DNA of 47,509 nucleotides, from NCBI RefSeq assembly GCF_029168335.1, contig NZ_JARGYC010000037.1, positions 1-47,509 of the forward strand, in the 5' to 3' direction. This stretch comes from Psychromarinibacter sediminicola. Its GTDB lineage: Bacteria; Pseudomonadota; Alphaproteobacteria; Rhodobacterales; Rhodobacteraceae. Below are positions 1-9,367 of the stretch, one piece after another; the first letter of the stretch is position 1, and each line of letters starts with the position of its first letter. The notes beneath the pieces are model-generated. The model made no database searches. It was not told the DNA's origin and worked only from the letters and a program-made list of their open reading frames with translations. The position numbers and the translations under genes are program-made.

Positions 1-29
1 CGCTGCCCCCAGTATCTGCCCCAGGGTCA

Positions 30-354
30 GTGAATCAGTCCCTCGGCCGAATGGGAATCCCCAATCGATTCATGTCGGTGGGCAAACGCTCTAACGCAAC
101 GTTGTCGAGCATGGCGTCCGCAAGCAGCCGCTTCAGCTTCGCGTTCTCTTCTTCCACAGCCTTCAGCCGCTTCGCGTCGGACACCTCCATGCCGCCATAC
201 TTCGACTTCCAGGCGTAGAAGGTAGCGCTGCTGATCCCGCGCCGCCGGCACACCTCTGCCGTCGTCATGCCGGCCTCCTGCTCGCGCAGGACGCCGATGA
301 TCTGCTCCTCAGTGAACTTCGATCGCTTCAGCGTCCGGTCCTCTCGTTCGGTCG
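30..354 (-). pseudogene. IS3-family OrfA remnant (transposase helix-turn-helix protein)
   Basis: Read leftwards, the protein has the OrfA signature of IS3-family elements: a KRSKFTEEQI start region, a helix-turn-helix stretch EVCRRRGISSATFYAWKSKY, then a heptad-rich KLKRLLAD segment. The expected start codon is missing: the frame reads S-P-T-E-R with CCG where ATG would be, and the first in-frame ATG (268) is inside the DNA-binding domain. The similarity stops after about residue DNVAL, near base 95, and the usual C-terminus and OrfB never appear. It is therefore truncated at both ends. It almost touches the IS256-type fragment on the other strand, so two insertion events have eroded each other here. 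Family assignment is by recognition; the exact IS name cannot be given. Confidence 0.75.
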
Positions 355-368
355 GACTCTAACCACAG

Positions 369-563
369 ATGGAGGTGAAGGCGGGGGTCACAGCAGGGCC
401 GAACGCCAAGGGCCTGTCGGCCAAGACGATCACGCGGCTGAAGGCGGACTGGTGGTCTGAGTACGAGGCCTGGGAAAAGCGCGACCTCGGCACCCGGAGA
501 TTTCTCTACATCTGGGCCGACGGCGTCTACTTCAAGCCGCGTATGGCTGAAGAAAAACAATGC
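369..563 (+). pseudogene. IS256/Mutator-family transposase fragment
   Basis: About 65 codons match the middle of IS256-type transposases: LSAKTITRLKADWWSEYEAW, then RDLGTRRFLYIWADGVYF, then an EEKQC sequence. The WADGVYF motif carries one of the catalytic aspartates of the DDE triad. The frame loses all resemblance immediately after EEKQC, and neither the N-terminal third nor the C-terminal half is present. This is a dead internal fragment. Nothing recognisable fills the roughly 130 bases between its end and the response-regulator gene. Confidence 0.75.
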
Positions 564-695
564 TCGCGGAGACAGAGGGCTTGGCGAAGAAGGAAAGTAC
601 ATGCTCGAAGTCGGAATCTCCTCGACCCGCCACATTGCGCATTTCTGGGGTTTGACGCCATAGCCAAGCCGTCGGCGGGGTTCCACCTGAGGAGG

Positions 696-1085
696 TTATG
701 TCCTTGCGACCGATTTGAATGCCTCGTTCATTGCGGCACGCAGGCTGTCCGTGCTGAAGGGCTTGGTGAGTCTTGGCGCGTCTCGGATGGCCGCCTCGTC
801 GTTCGGCTCTCTCCCGTATCCGGTGCAAAGCAGAAACGGGACACCTCGAGCGACGAGTTCCTCCGCGACCGGGGTGATGCGCTTGCCGTGCAGACTCATG
901 TCGAGCAGAGCGCCGTCCAGGTCGTTCAGGCGGATCGTCGTTAGGGCTGCGTCGACAGACGCCACCAGTCCGACGATCTCGCAGCCGACTTCGTCCAGTA
1001 TGGCCTCGATATCCAGCAGGATGAGCATCTCGTCTTCGGCGACGAGAATGCGCAGGCCCGCCAGTCCTTCAATGGGAAACAACAT
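696..1085 (-). CDS. Single-domain response regulator (CheY-like receiver)
   Basis: The 129-residue protein is only a receiver domain: ILVAEDE at residues 13-19 supplies the acidic pocket, ALLDMSL near residue 60 the phospho-acceptor Asp, LLCTGYG near 86 the conserved Thr/Ser region, and LTKPF near 106 the switch Lys. There is no output domain. The start is set by ATG 1085 with AAGGAG nine bases upstream, a site that lies inside the last codons of the preceding kinase gene, so the two are very likely translationally coupled. As partner of the HWE kinase it probably acts as phosphate relay or sink. It is not PhyR, because it lacks the sigma-like N-terminal domain. Confidence 0.88.
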   Translation of the reverse strand: MLFPIEGLAGLRILVAEDEMLILLDIEAILDEVGCEIVGLVASVDAALTTIRLNDLDGALLDMSLHGKRITPVAEELVARGVPFLLCTGYGREPNDEAAIRDAPRLTKPFSTDSLRAAMNEAFKSVART

Positions 1086-1088
1086 CGT

Positions 1089-4000
1089 TCATGACTCCTT
1101 GGGACTGCGGGAACGGATGGCCTCGTGCCAGGGGAAGGCGATGTCGCAGTGCAGGCCCTCCTCTCGAAAGTTCAGCGCGGCAGTGCCGCCAAGCTGATGG
1201 GTAATGCTTCGCTCGATCAGGGTCGATCCGAACCCGCGACGGGCGGGCACAGTCACCGGACGACCGGCGGCCTCTGTCCACTGCAAATGAATCCATGGGC
1301 CGTCATCGCGGTCTTCCCGGTCCCAAGTTACCTCGAGCTGCCCGCTTTCGTCAGAAAGGGCGCCATACTTCACGGCGTTGGTCGCAAGTTCGTTCAGGAC
1401 CATGGCCATCGCAACGCCTGCCTCGGGTGCCATGATCAGGCTTGGCCCTTCAGCGCGGATCCGGTCTTCCATCCCATGAGGCGCCATCGTCCTGCGAACA
1501 AGCTGGTCCAGATCGGCGCCGCTCCAGTTTTCGCTGACCAGCAGGTCGTGAACCCGAGCCAGCGAGTTCAGACGCCCCTTGAATGCCAGCTTGAACTCTT
1601 CCAGCGTGCTGCTCTGGCGCAGGGTCTGCGACCCGATCGACTGCACCATCGCAAGCATGTTCTTCACGCGGTGGCTCAGTTCGTTGATCAGGGTCTGGCG
1701 CAGGGTCTCTGCGTCGTGGCGCTCGGTTACGTCCTCGATGGCCAGAAGTATCAGGTTCGCATGATCCCCTCCGTTGGCCAGCTTGCGCGCGTTGAGCAAC
1801 ATGTGACGTCGGCCCCGATTGGGGAAGACATGCTCGATCTCGAAGCCGTCGAACGACCGCCCTTCGCTCAAGACCTTGCCAAGCAACTGGCGCAGTTCGG
1901 GGATGTCCCAGGCAGCGTGGTCCAGTTCGTGCAGAAGATAACCCTTGGACTCGTCTTCGGAGCAGTTGAACGCGTCGGAAAACGCCGGATTGATGGACTG
2001 GACCCGCAATTCTCGATCGAGCACCAGCACCGGGTGCCTGACCGTATCGATGATCGCCTCGGCAAAAAGTCGTGCCTCATTGACCTCATCCTGCGCCATT
2101 TTTTGGACCGTGATGTCGATGAAGGCGATCACGACGCCAGCGATCCGATCCTCATGGGTCCGGTAGGGAAGCACACGCCGCAGATACCAGCGGCCCGCGC
2201 TGCTGCGAACTTCCGCGTCGATGCCGGTCAGCTTCTGAAGCACGGTCCGGGCATCGGACAACAGATCCTCGTCTTGCACCTTCCATGCGAAGTGGCTGAC
2301 GGGCCTGCCGATATCCGTGTCGACCAGCTCGAGAAGCTCCTTGCTGCTGGGTGAGAACCACCTGATGCAGTAGTCCTTGTCGAGAAACACGGTCGCGATC
2401 TCGCTGCTGGCCAGCAGGTTGTTCAGCGTGTCGGTGGTGTTCACCAGTTCATGGTTCTTGTTGACGAGCTGACTGTTGACCGTCTCGAGTTCCTCGTTTG
2501 ACGACTGGAGCTCCTCTTTCGACGTCTCCAATTCCTCGTTGGTCGACTGAAGCTCCTCGTTCATCGAGGTGACTTCCTCGTTCGCGGCCTTCAGTTCCTC
2601 GTTGGTGCGCTCGAACTCGTCGATCGTGTCCCGCAGTTCCGCGCGCGCCGCGCGGAGTTCATCCTCGAAGGCTTCGTGCGTGATTTGGATATCACCCTCG
2701 TCCGCCGTCCCGGGAGAACTCGGAGCATCGTCCAGATTGCGGAAGCTCACCAGAAGCAGGTTCTCGGACGGCTCGGGCAGCGGCGCCACCGTCACCGCGA
2801 CGGCCTGCTCGTGGCCGTCTTGCCGGATCCGGACACGGAAATCGACCGCTCGTCCTTCCTCGATGGCCTGCCGCACGCCGTGGCGCAGCTTGGCGCGCAG
2901 GCCATGCCGGGCCATCGCCAAAACATCGCGGCTGGGCTCGCCCGGCGGCGCTTCCAGGTAGGGCCCCGTCGATCCGTGGAACCAGACAACCTGCCCGTTC
3001 CGCTCGATCAGAACCGAAGCGGGGGCAAAGCGCTCGATCAGCGCGCGTTGTGCCACGTCCACGATGCGCTGGTGCGGTCGGTCATCGTCAGCCATGGCCA
3101 ACTCCTTGTCGTCGGGCCGGATCCGGCCGGGCAGAAGAGGAAAGTCGAGGATGTCGTGGCGGGTCGGACCGAGCCGACGGAAGATGCGCCACTTCTTCGA
3201 GATTGTCTCGAACAGATCTTCACGCCCCGAGACGCTCTCGGCATTGCCCAGCAGCAGGTGGCCACCCTGCCGCAGCGCGAAATGCATCAGCGCCAGCGCG
3301 CGCTTCTGCGCCGCGGGTTCGAGATAGATCAGGAGGTTGCGGCAACTGACGAGGTCGATCTTCGAGAACGGCGGATCCCGCAGCAGGTTATGGCGGGCGA
3401 ACACGACCATGTCGCGCAGTTCGTCCTTGACCCGGTAGATGCCATCGAGCTTGTCGAAGTGGCGCTCGAGAAGATGCTTCGGAACGCCGGTCACGGCGCC
3501 CTCCGCATAGCGGCCGGCACGCGCGGCTTCGAGGTTGTCGTCGCGGCCATCTGTCGCGAAAAGCTTGATGTCGAAATGCTTGCCCGCCGTCTCGCTTCTG
3601 TCGACCAACAGCATGGCGAGGGTGTAGGCTTCCTCGCCTGTGGCGCAGGCAGGCACCCAGAGGCGCAGCGCCGCGCCGCTGTCGCGATCGGCGACCAGCG
3701 GACCCAGAACAGTCTCGTCGAGGCTGGTCCATGCCTCCGGGTCGCGGAAAAAGGCGGTCACGTTGATCATGAGATCGCGCGCGAGCGTTTCCATCTCCTC
3801 CGGCCTGGAACGCAGGATTGCGACGTAGTCCTCGACGCTGTGCAGATCGCAGAGTCCCATGCGCCGGTGGATCCGTCGCGTGAGCGTGCTGCGCTTGTAG
3901 TGGCGGAAGTCGTGGCCGGCGCGGGTCCGCAGAAGCGCAAGGACCGGGTCGATCGAGCCGTCGTCCGAAGGGCCCCTATCCTCGACAAGTTCGGCACCCG

Positions 4001-4676
4001 CCGCATAGGTATGGCGCGCGTAGCGCATCAGCACATCGGGCATGTCCTCCGGGGCGAGGACATGATCCGCGAGGTCCGCCTCGATCGCGCTCCGCGGCAT
4101 GGCGTCGAAACGCGCGGTCGACGGCTCCTGGACCAGGACGCAACCGCCTTCGGCCTTGACCTCCTTCAGACCTTCGGTGCCGTCGCTGCCGGAACCCGAC
4201 AGCACGATGCAGACCGCCCGCTCGCGCCGATGCCTCGCCAGCGACTCGAAGAGCCGGTCGATCGGGTAGCGCGCGCCGCGCCTCTCGACCGGTTCGGTCA
4301 GCCTCAATTGTCCGTCGTCGACGGTCAGCGAGGAGGCCGGGGGAATGACATAGATGTGGTCGGGCTCGATCACCATGCCGTCGGCGGCCTCGGCCACTGT
4401 CATGGTGCTGTGCTGGCCCAGGAGATGCACGAGCCCGCTCTCACGTGTCGGGTCGAGATGCATCACGACGAGAAAGGCCATGCCGCTTTCGGCCGGCATC
4501 GCCTCGAACAGGCGGATGAGCGCCTCGATACCGCCGGCCGAGGCACCGACCCCGACGACAGGCCCCAGTCGCGGCTGGTCACCGGTCGCTTCGGCGGTAT
4601 TGCGGTCGACCTCGGGTGGGGACCGGGCTGCCTTGGCACGTTGGGTCGACGTCCGCTTCAAGCGCTTACCAATCAT
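1089..4676 (-). CDS. CheB/CheR-PAS-HWE hybrid sensor histidine kinase
   Basis: A protein of about 1195 residues with domains in this order: CheB-type methylesterase (GVGASAGG with the catalytic Ser near residue 46, MHLDPTRESG, then GSGSDGTEG); CheR-type methyltransferase (N-terminal helices from about 240, SAM-binding VPACATGEEAY near 340); a long coiled coil of repeated NEELxxxNEE units (about 665-750); a PAS domain (about 755-870); a second PAS (about 880-990); and an HWE-type kinase with phospho-acceptor His in ELSHRVKN near 1002, LNELATNAVKYG, and the family W-x-E as WTE. No membrane segment is seen, so it should be cytoplasmic. The start is uncertain: ATG 4676 precedes the CheB domain closely but has no clear ribosome site, and ATG 4712 is an in-frame alternative. 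The frame stays open upstream to 5090, but that stretch looks non-coding. Confidence 0.9.
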   Translation of the reverse strand: MIGKRLKRTSTQRAKAARSPPEVDRNTAEATGDQPRLGPVVGVGASAGGIEALIRLFEAMPAESGMAFLVVMHLDPTRESGLVHLLGQHSTMTVAEAADGMVIEPDHIYVIPPASSLTVDDGQLRLTEPVERRGARYPIDRLFESLARHRRERAVCIVLSGSGSDGTEGLKEVKAEGGCVLVQEPSTARFDAMPRSAIEADLADHVLAPEDMPDVLMRYARHTYAAGAELVEDRGPSDDGSIDPVLALLRTRAGHDFRHYKRSTLTRRIHRRMGLCDLHSVEDYVAILRSRPEEMETLARDLMINVTAFFRDPEAWTSLDETVLGPLVADRDSGAALRLWVPACATGEEAYTLAMLLVDRSETAGKHFDIKLFATDGRDDNLEAARAGRYAEGAVTGVPKHLLERHFDKLDGIYRVKDELRDMVVFARHNLLRDPPFSKIDLVSCRNLLIYLEPAAQKRALALMHFALRQGGHLLLGNAESVSGREDLFETISKKWRIFRRLGPTRHDILDFPLLPGRIRPDDKELAMADDDRPHQRIVDVAQRALIERFAPASVLIERNGQVVWFHGSTGPYLEAPPGEPSRDVLAMARHGLRAKLRHGVRQAIEEGRAVDFRVRIRQDGHEQAVAVTVAPLPEPSENLLLVSFRNLDDAPSSPGTADEGDIQITHEAFEDELRAARAELRDTIDEFERTNEELKAANEEVTSMNEELQSTNEELETSKEELQSSNEELETVNSQLVNKNHELVNTTDTLNNLLASSEIATVFLDKDYCIRWFSPSSKELLELVDTDIGRPVSHFAWKVQDEDLLSDARTVLQKLTGIDAEVRSSAGRWYLRRVLPYRTHEDRIAGVVIAFIDITVQKMAQDEVNEARLFAEAIIDTVRHPVLVLDRELRVQSINPAFSDAFNCSEDESKGYLLHELDHAAWDIPELRQLLGKVLSEGRSFDGFEIEHVFPNRGRRHMLLNARKLANGGDHANLILLAIEDVTERHDAETLRQTLINELSHRVKNMLAMVQSIGSQTLRQSSTLEEFKLAFKGRLNSLARVHDLLVSENWSGADLDQLVRRTMAPHGMEDRIRAEGPSLIMAPEAGVAMAMVLNELATNAVKYGALSDESGQLEVTWDREDRDDGPWIHLQWTEAAGRPVTVPARRGFGSTLIERSITHQLGGTAALNFREEGLHCDIAFPWHEAIRSRSPKES

Positions 4677-5086
4677 TGCTGAACGATTATTTCGCGGTCC
4701 GAATGCTGCCATATCCAGAGCGGCAGTGCCGGATTTGGCGCGACCAAGAGGAGCGCACGGCGTCGTTCGGTGCTCGAAGTTCCATACCACGAGAGTACTT
4801 CGAAGCACAGACCGAACCACAACATAAGTCAGCCACATGGGAGTCTTCTTGCGGCAGCTTCGAGAGGGCCTGCTGCCGACTGGCAACGGTGCCCGCTCCA
4901 CCTTAGGGCGGAGCGCGGCGTTGATAGGGGCGAGCCGCCTCACATCATCTGACGTCCGGGCTGCCGTATCCAGCACCTCTCTCAGCACCGTGGTGCCCTC
5001 GCTCAAGTGGACGCGTCGCAGGTCAAGCTGGCGCGCTTCGCCCGTCCGGCCCCGCTGGGATAACCGATGGATGTTGCCGGCGACCG
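4677..5086. other. Intergenic region upstream of the hybrid kinase
   Basis: About 410 bases separate the AI-2E family gene from the kinase gene, both read leftwards. The kinase frame stays open through the region, but the implied sequence is rich in Arg, Ser and Pro, lacks a ribosome-binding site and does not look like protein. The kinase promoter is expected here. A GGAAC on the minus strand (near 4771) was tested as a general-stress -35, but no CGTT lies at an acceptable distance. No RNA gene or repeat was recognised. Confidence 0.5.
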
Positions 5087-6142
5087 TCAAGGATCAGCTT
5101 CTTCTTGTGCGTTCGCCCATTCCAGGAAGAGACTGTAGCCGACCGCGAGAAGTGCCGGGCCTACGAAGATGCCGATGAAACCGAATGCGAGGATGCCCCC
5201 GACGAAACCGAAAAGCCCCAGGACGACCGGGAGGTCGTTGGACTGGGAGAGGATGTACGGCCGCAGCAGGTTGTCGATGGTGCTGACGAGCAGCGCCCCC
5301 CAGGCTACCACGAACATGCCCCACCAGAAATCGCCCTGAACGAAGAGCCAGATCGCGACCCCACCCCACACGAGGGGCGGTCCGGCCGGCAGGAACGACA
5401 GCACGAATGTGAGGAAGCCGAGCAGGAGGGCCTGATCGATCCCGGCGATCCAAAAGCCCAGCGCGGCCAGAAGACCCTGGGCGAGCGCGGTTCCGATCAG
5501 GCCGAAGATCACGCCCTTGATGGTGGAGCCGATGAGGTTCAACAGGCGTAGTGCCCGGGGTCCGGCGATGCGTTCGGTGCTCCGGCGAACATATGCAGCG
5601 ATCCAACGGCCGTTCAGATAGAAGAAGAACGCGATGAATACGCTGAGGCCAAGCTCCAGAAGACCGACCCCGATGAAGGCTCCGCTCGCCATGGCGACAT
5701 CCGCGGCTGGCCCAGTGAACCGGCCCAGCGCGGCCAGAAAGGCGGGCGCGTTCAGCGCCAGGCTCTGCCAGTAGCCGGCCACGCCCTCGCCGATGATCGG
5801 TATGCCGCCGATCCAGGCCGGCGGCGCGGGTGGTCCCTCTTCGAAAACTCGGCCGAGCACGCCGACGAGATCACCTACGCTCTCAGCCAGTGCCGCCACG
5901 AGGAGTGCAAACGGCGCAACGATGACCAGCGCCACCGTCACGGTCATCAGGGCGGCTGCCAGACCTCTTCTGCCGCCGAGCGCCCTTTCATACCTGCTGT
6001 ATACCGGCCACGTGGACCAGCACAGGACCGCGGCCCACATGATCGCCGACAGGAATGGCCAGATCACCACGAGGCAGCCGGCCGCGAGCGCGACGAGCGC
6101 GACGAGCCCAAGGACCTTCTCGTGCTGATTCGCTGCGGGCAT
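5087..6142 (-). CDS. AI-2E family (UPF0118/PerM-like) membrane protein
   Basis: This 351-residue integral membrane protein has the AI-2E/UPF0118 layout: two paired N-terminal helices (about 10-45), a third near 60-85, a soluble insert (about 90-155), then a helical bundle with a GFLTFVLSFLPAGPPLVWG stretch near 242-260 and a final LPVVLGLFGFVGGILAFG hairpin. Family members have been linked to export of autoinducer-2 or to ion and proton transport. The substrate cannot be read from sequence, and PerM-like is a safer label than AI-2 exporter. ATG 6142 has an AAGGA nine bases upstream. It follows the transglutaminase-like gene by about 150 bases on the same strand and may be the last gene of that unit. 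Confidence 0.88.
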   Translation of the reverse strand: MPAANQHEKVLGLVALVALAAGCLVVIWPFLSAIMWAAVLCWSTWPVYSRYERALGGRRGLAAALMTVTVALVIVAPFALLVAALAESVGDLVGVLGRVFEEGPPAPPAWIGGIPIIGEGVAGYWQSLALNAPAFLAALGRFTGPAADVAMASGAFIGVGLLELGLSVFIAFFFYLNGRWIAAYVRRSTERIAGPRALRLLNLIGSTIKGVIFGLIGTALAQGLLAALGFWIAGIDQALLLGFLTFVLSFLPAGPPLVWGGVAIWLFVQGDFWWGMFVVAWGALLVSTIDNLLRPYILSQSNDLPVVLGLFGFVGGILAFGFIGIFVGPALLAVGYSLFLEWANAQEEADP

Positions 6143-6294
6143 GCCGTCGTGTCCTTGTGTGATGGCGGTGACTCTCGGGATGCACTCAGGACGACTGGTA
6201 CACCAAGGCGGGAGTACGGCGCACGATCTTGTCGACCGTCAGGGCGAGTTCGGGCTCCGGCGTCCCGCGCCTGCATCGCGACGAAGCTGCCGCG

Positions 6295-7152
6295 TCAGCT
6301 GGACGTGACACTGACCTCGACGCGCATGCGGATCAGCGCGTCCGACCCGCCGGTGAAACTCCCGGCGACGGGGACAGCCAGACGGATGTCTCGTGCGACG
6401 GCCACGGGGATGAGGTTCTTCGACCCCACGCTCCGGTTGGTGGGGTCGAAGGTGATCCAGCCCGCGCCGGGGATGAAAATCTCCACCCAGGCATGCGTGG
6501 ACCCTGTGCCCGCGGATCCGACCAGATCGTTCTCCGGGTCGAACAGATAGCCTGAGACAAGGCGCGCTCCGAGCCCGAGCCGCCGCGCGGCCTCCGCGAG
6601 CAGGACCGCAAAATCACGGCACGATCCCTGTCCCCGGCCCAAGGTCGCCAAGGGCGACTGCGTGCCCTCGTCCTCGCGAACCTCATACACGATTTGCGAG
6701 GAAATACCGTTGCTGATGTCCTTCAGCAGCGACAGCGTGTCCGTAGGGCGCTGGAACACGAAACCCTCCACCCATCGGGAGAAGCGGCCGCCATCATCCA
6801 GATATTGCGGCTGCGTCAGCGCGCCGAGGTCGGTCCAGTCGTCACCGGAATACAGGAACGGATACTGGATCGCGCTGGCAGCGATCGGAAAGACCGGCCA
6901 CAAGGGCGCGGTCAGTTCAAGCTGCGATCGGCTGACGATCGTCAGCCGATCAGTCTGGGAGCGAAAGGTCGCAGATGCAATCGCGTTCCCCGCCACATCC
7001 TGCGACCACGCGACGTCTGCCGCGGGCTCGAGTTCGATCTCGTGCGAAACCAGTCTGAGGTCGCGGGTCTCGCGCGGGCGCAGCATCAGACGGTGCGGGC
7101 CGAGCGAGACGGCGTGCTGGTAGGAGTATTCAGTCCTGTGAAACGTGGTCAT
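6295..7152 (-). CDS. Transglutaminase-like cysteine peptidase family protein (copy 1)
   Basis: This is a 285-residue protein with a bacterial transglutaminase N-terminal beta domain (about 1-85) followed by a transglutaminase-like core. The complete catalytic triad is visible: Cys178 in GQGSCRDFA, His220 in STHAWVEIF, and Asp236 in WITFDPTNR. Such proteins are papain-fold enzymes that act as peptidases or amidases, usually without a proven substrate. There is no signal peptide, so a cytoplasmic role is likely. I chose ATG 7152 because it overlaps the stop of the preceding small frame as TGATG; ATG 7158 and 7164 are in-frame alternatives. It differs from the second transglutaminase-like gene at 9368-10249, which lacks the catalytic His. 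Confidence 0.87.
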   Translation of the reverse strand: MTTFHRTEYSYQHAVSLGPHRLMLRPRETRDLRLVSHEIELEPAADVAWSQDVAGNAIASATFRSQTDRLTIVSRSQLELTAPLWPVFPIAASAIQYPFLYSGDDWTDLGALTQPQYLDDGGRFSRWVEGFVFQRPTDTLSLLKDISNGISSQIVYEVREDEGTQSPLATLGRGQGSCRDFAVLLAEAARRLGLGARLVSGYLFDPENDLVGSAGTGSTHAWVEIFIPGAGWITFDPTNRSVGSKNLIPVAVARDIRLAVPVAGSFTGGSDALIRMRVEVSVTSS

Positions 7153-7349
7153 CAGCATGTGCATGCCCGAGGGACTTCGGTCGCGATCGTCACATCGCTG
7201 CGACGCCAAGTGGTCGCGTTCAACTGGATCATCTGCCATTCGGACCTCAGCTCCCAGATCCACGACGCGCCGTAGTCGCGCAGAAAAGGCCCCGCCTTCA
7301 CCGCCGGCGCTAACTCTGCGTGTAAAGTCACGCTAACTGACGAATTCAT
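7152..7349 (-). CDS. Small protein of unknown function, coupled to transglutaminase gene
   Basis: A 65-codon frame begins at ATG 7349 behind one of the best ribosome sites in the window (GAGGAGGG, about eight bases away) and ends in a TGATG overlap with the transglutaminase-like gene. The product contains [18 protein letters not shown] and a basic, Thr-rich tail ending in Cys-Thr-Cys. I do not recognise the family. It could be a genuine small protein or only a leader that brings ribosomes to the next gene. The strong initiation signal and the coupling argue for translation. Confidence 0.5.
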   Translation of the reverse strand: MNSSVSVTLHAELAPAVKAGPFLRDYGASWIWELRSEWQMIQLNATTWRRSDVTIATEVPRACTC

Positions 7350-7391
7350 CTTCGGATCCCTCCTCTATCGTCGCGTGCCATCCCTGCCCTG

Positions 7392-9176
7392 CTAGAAAGG
7401 GAAGAACACGGGGATCGCAAGAACGGCGGCGACACCGACGATAACGTTCATCGGGACACCGATCTTCACGAAGTCGGCAAACCTGTAGTTCCCCGCGCCA
7501 TAGACCAGAGTGTTCGTCTGGTAGCCGATCGGCGTCGCGAAGCTCGCGCTTGCCCCGAACATCACCGCTACCACGAACGGGCGCGGGTCAACCCCCAGCT
7601 GGGTGGCGAGGCCGATGGCGAGCGGCGTCACCACGACGGCCACCGCGTTGTTGGTAACCGCCTCGGTCAGCGCCGACGCGAGAACATAGACCGCGGCGAG
7701 CGCCACGAGGGGTGGCAGCCCCTCAAGCGCCGGTGCGATTGCCTCGACGATGAGTTCGACGGCCCCGGAGTGCTGCAGGCCCGCCCCCACGATCAGCATG
7801 GAAAAGATGAGCACCAGGACGCCGGCATCGATCGAGGCCCAGGCTTCGTCATTGTCTATGCACCGAAGCACGAGGATCGAGGCGACCGCGACCAGCGCCA
7901 GCACGCTGATCTCGGCAAGGCCTACAGCGGCGAGGGCAACGACCGCGATCAGCGCGAGCATGGCGATTGGCGCCTTGCGCCGACGGAAAGCACGACCCCC
8001 GGTTTGCGTGATCGCTGCGAGATCGCCCGCCTCGGTGAGACGGGCGAAGCCCTCCGGAGTGCCTTCCAGCAGCAGTTTGTCTGCGGGGCGCAGGAGCGCA
8101 GTCGACAGATCAGGGCCCAATGCCTCCCCATGGCGGTGAGCGCCAAGCACGCGCATCCCGTAGCGATGTCCCATCGCGAGCTGCGCGATACGCACTCCGC
8201 GACTGCGGCGGGACAGAGTCACGATCGCCTCTGCCACCGCCAGATCCAGGGCATCCTCGGCTACCGGTCCCTGACGCAAACCGACATCCAGCCCGCGGAG
8301 GTTTCTGAAGGTCAGAAGTTCGGACGTCGTCACCATGGCGATGATCCTGTCGCCTTCCTCCAGCACGTGTTCGCCCACGTCCTCGCGTATGACGCTCGAT
8401 CCCGTGCGGACACCGACGATCGCCACGCCCGGGCGGTTCAGGGCGTCGATCTGGCCAATGGGCGTGCCGAAACCTCCGTAACCCTCCCGCGGGCGCAGCT
8501 CCGTCAGGAAGGTCGCCTCTCCGTCATCTCCGGGGTCTGCCTGATCCCGCCGGTCGGGCAACAAGAGCGGGCCGAGCACCAGGAGGACCAGCCCGCCCGT
8601 GGCCGCGGCAACCAGGCCGACCGGAGTGATCTCGAGGATCGAGAACGGCGCCATCCCGGTCTCGCGGGCCACACCGTCGACAAGCAGGTTGGTCGAGGTG
8701 CCGATCAAGGTGCACGTCCCACCCAGGACCGCCATGTAGGAGAGCGGAATCAAGAGGCGTGTCGCCGAGAGGTCGAGACTTTGCGCCAGCCGGATGGCCA
8801 CCGGGATAAGGACCAGCACGACCGGCGTGTTGTTCATCAGGGCCGATGCCAGCAGCGTTGCCAGCAAGAACACGGCAGTTCCCGCAATCGGTCTGCGGCT
8901 TGCGGCAGAGACGACGCGGTTCGCGAGCGCATCGAGAAGCCCGGTCCGGACCAGCGCCCCGCTGATGATGAACATGGCTGCGATCGTGATGGGTGCCGGG
9001 TTCGAGAACGCCGCCAGAACCTGATCGGTAGGTACCAGGCCGAAGGTGACGAACAGGGCTGCCGCGCCCGCAGCCGTGACGTCCGGCGCGAAGCGCTCAT
9101 ACACGAATCCCGCGAACAGGAACAGCAGCAGTCCAAGCGCGAGATAGGGCTCATAACCGGTCATGAGGTCGGCCAC
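7392..9176 (-). CDS. SLC13-family anion permease with two TrkA-C (RCK-C) domains
   Basis: The 594-residue protein is a divalent-anion:sodium symporter-type permease. The N-terminal membrane half (about 1-205) contains the LLASALMNNTPVVLVLIPVA motif, and the C-terminal half (about 405-594) the matching ALTEAVTNNAVAVVVTPLA, each carrying the family Asn-Thr/Asn-Asn ion-site signature. Between them lies a soluble stretch of about 190 residues with two TrkA-C regulatory folds (GVAIVGVRTGSSVIREDVGE, then LLLEGTPEGF). Such proteins carry sulfate, dicarboxylates or similar anions; the substrate is unresolved. The start is GTG 9176, with TGAGGA seven bases upstream; the internal ATG 9164 has no such site. 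The small frame and transglutaminase-like gene follow closely on the same strand. Confidence 0.88.
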   Translation of the reverse strand: MADLMTGYEPYLALGLLLFLFAGFVYERFAPDVTAAGAAALFVTFGLVPTDQVLAAFSNPAPITIAAMFIISGALVRTGLLDALANRVVSAASRRPIAGTAVFLLATLLASALMNNTPVVLVLIPVAIRLAQSLDLSATRLLIPLSYMAVLGGTCTLIGTSTNLLVDGVARETGMAPFSILEITPVGLVAAATGGLVLLVLGPLLLPDRRDQADPGDDGEATFLTELRPREGYGGFGTPIGQIDALNRPGVAIVGVRTGSSVIREDVGEHVLEEGDRIIAMVTTSELLTFRNLRGLDVGLRQGPVAEDALDLAVAEAIVTLSRRSRGVRIAQLAMGHRYGMRVLGAHRHGEALGPDLSTALLRPADKLLLEGTPEGFARLTEAGDLAAITQTGGRAFRRRKAPIAMLALIAVVALAAVGLAEISVLALVAVASILVLRCIDNDEAWASIDAGVLVLIFSMLIVGAGLQHSGAVELIVEAIAPALEGLPPLVALAAVYVLASALTEAVTNNAVAVVVTPLAIGLATQLGVDPRPFVVAVMFGASASFATPIGYQTNTLVYGAGNYRFADFVKIGVPMNVIVGVAAVLAIPVFFPF

Positions 9177-9367
9177 TTCGCTGTCCTCAAGCCGGATGCA
9201 TTGGCAGTCAAGACCGTCTCACCTGTCCACTCGCTCGACCAGAGAAATCCGGCGATCGTCCTGATCGAGGCGGTCACCTTGCTTCTCCCGGATGGTGTCA
9301 TGCTGCGAGGTTCCGTCCGGACAGGCGGACAAACATCCCGGCCGGCGAGTCGGGATAGTCCGGCGCC

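Noticed and set aside
2676-4682. Long plus-strand frame opposite the hybrid kinase
   Set aside because: Shadow of the CheB-CheR coding region; no motifs.
4741-4780. GGAAC on the minus strand upstream of the kinase as an EcfG -35
   Set aside because: The nearest CGT-like -10 is 19 bases away and imperfect (CGTG).
4677-5090. N-terminal extension of the hybrid kinase to 5090
   Set aside because: The frame is open but has no ribosome site and an implausible composition; CheB-domain homology begins just after Met 4676.
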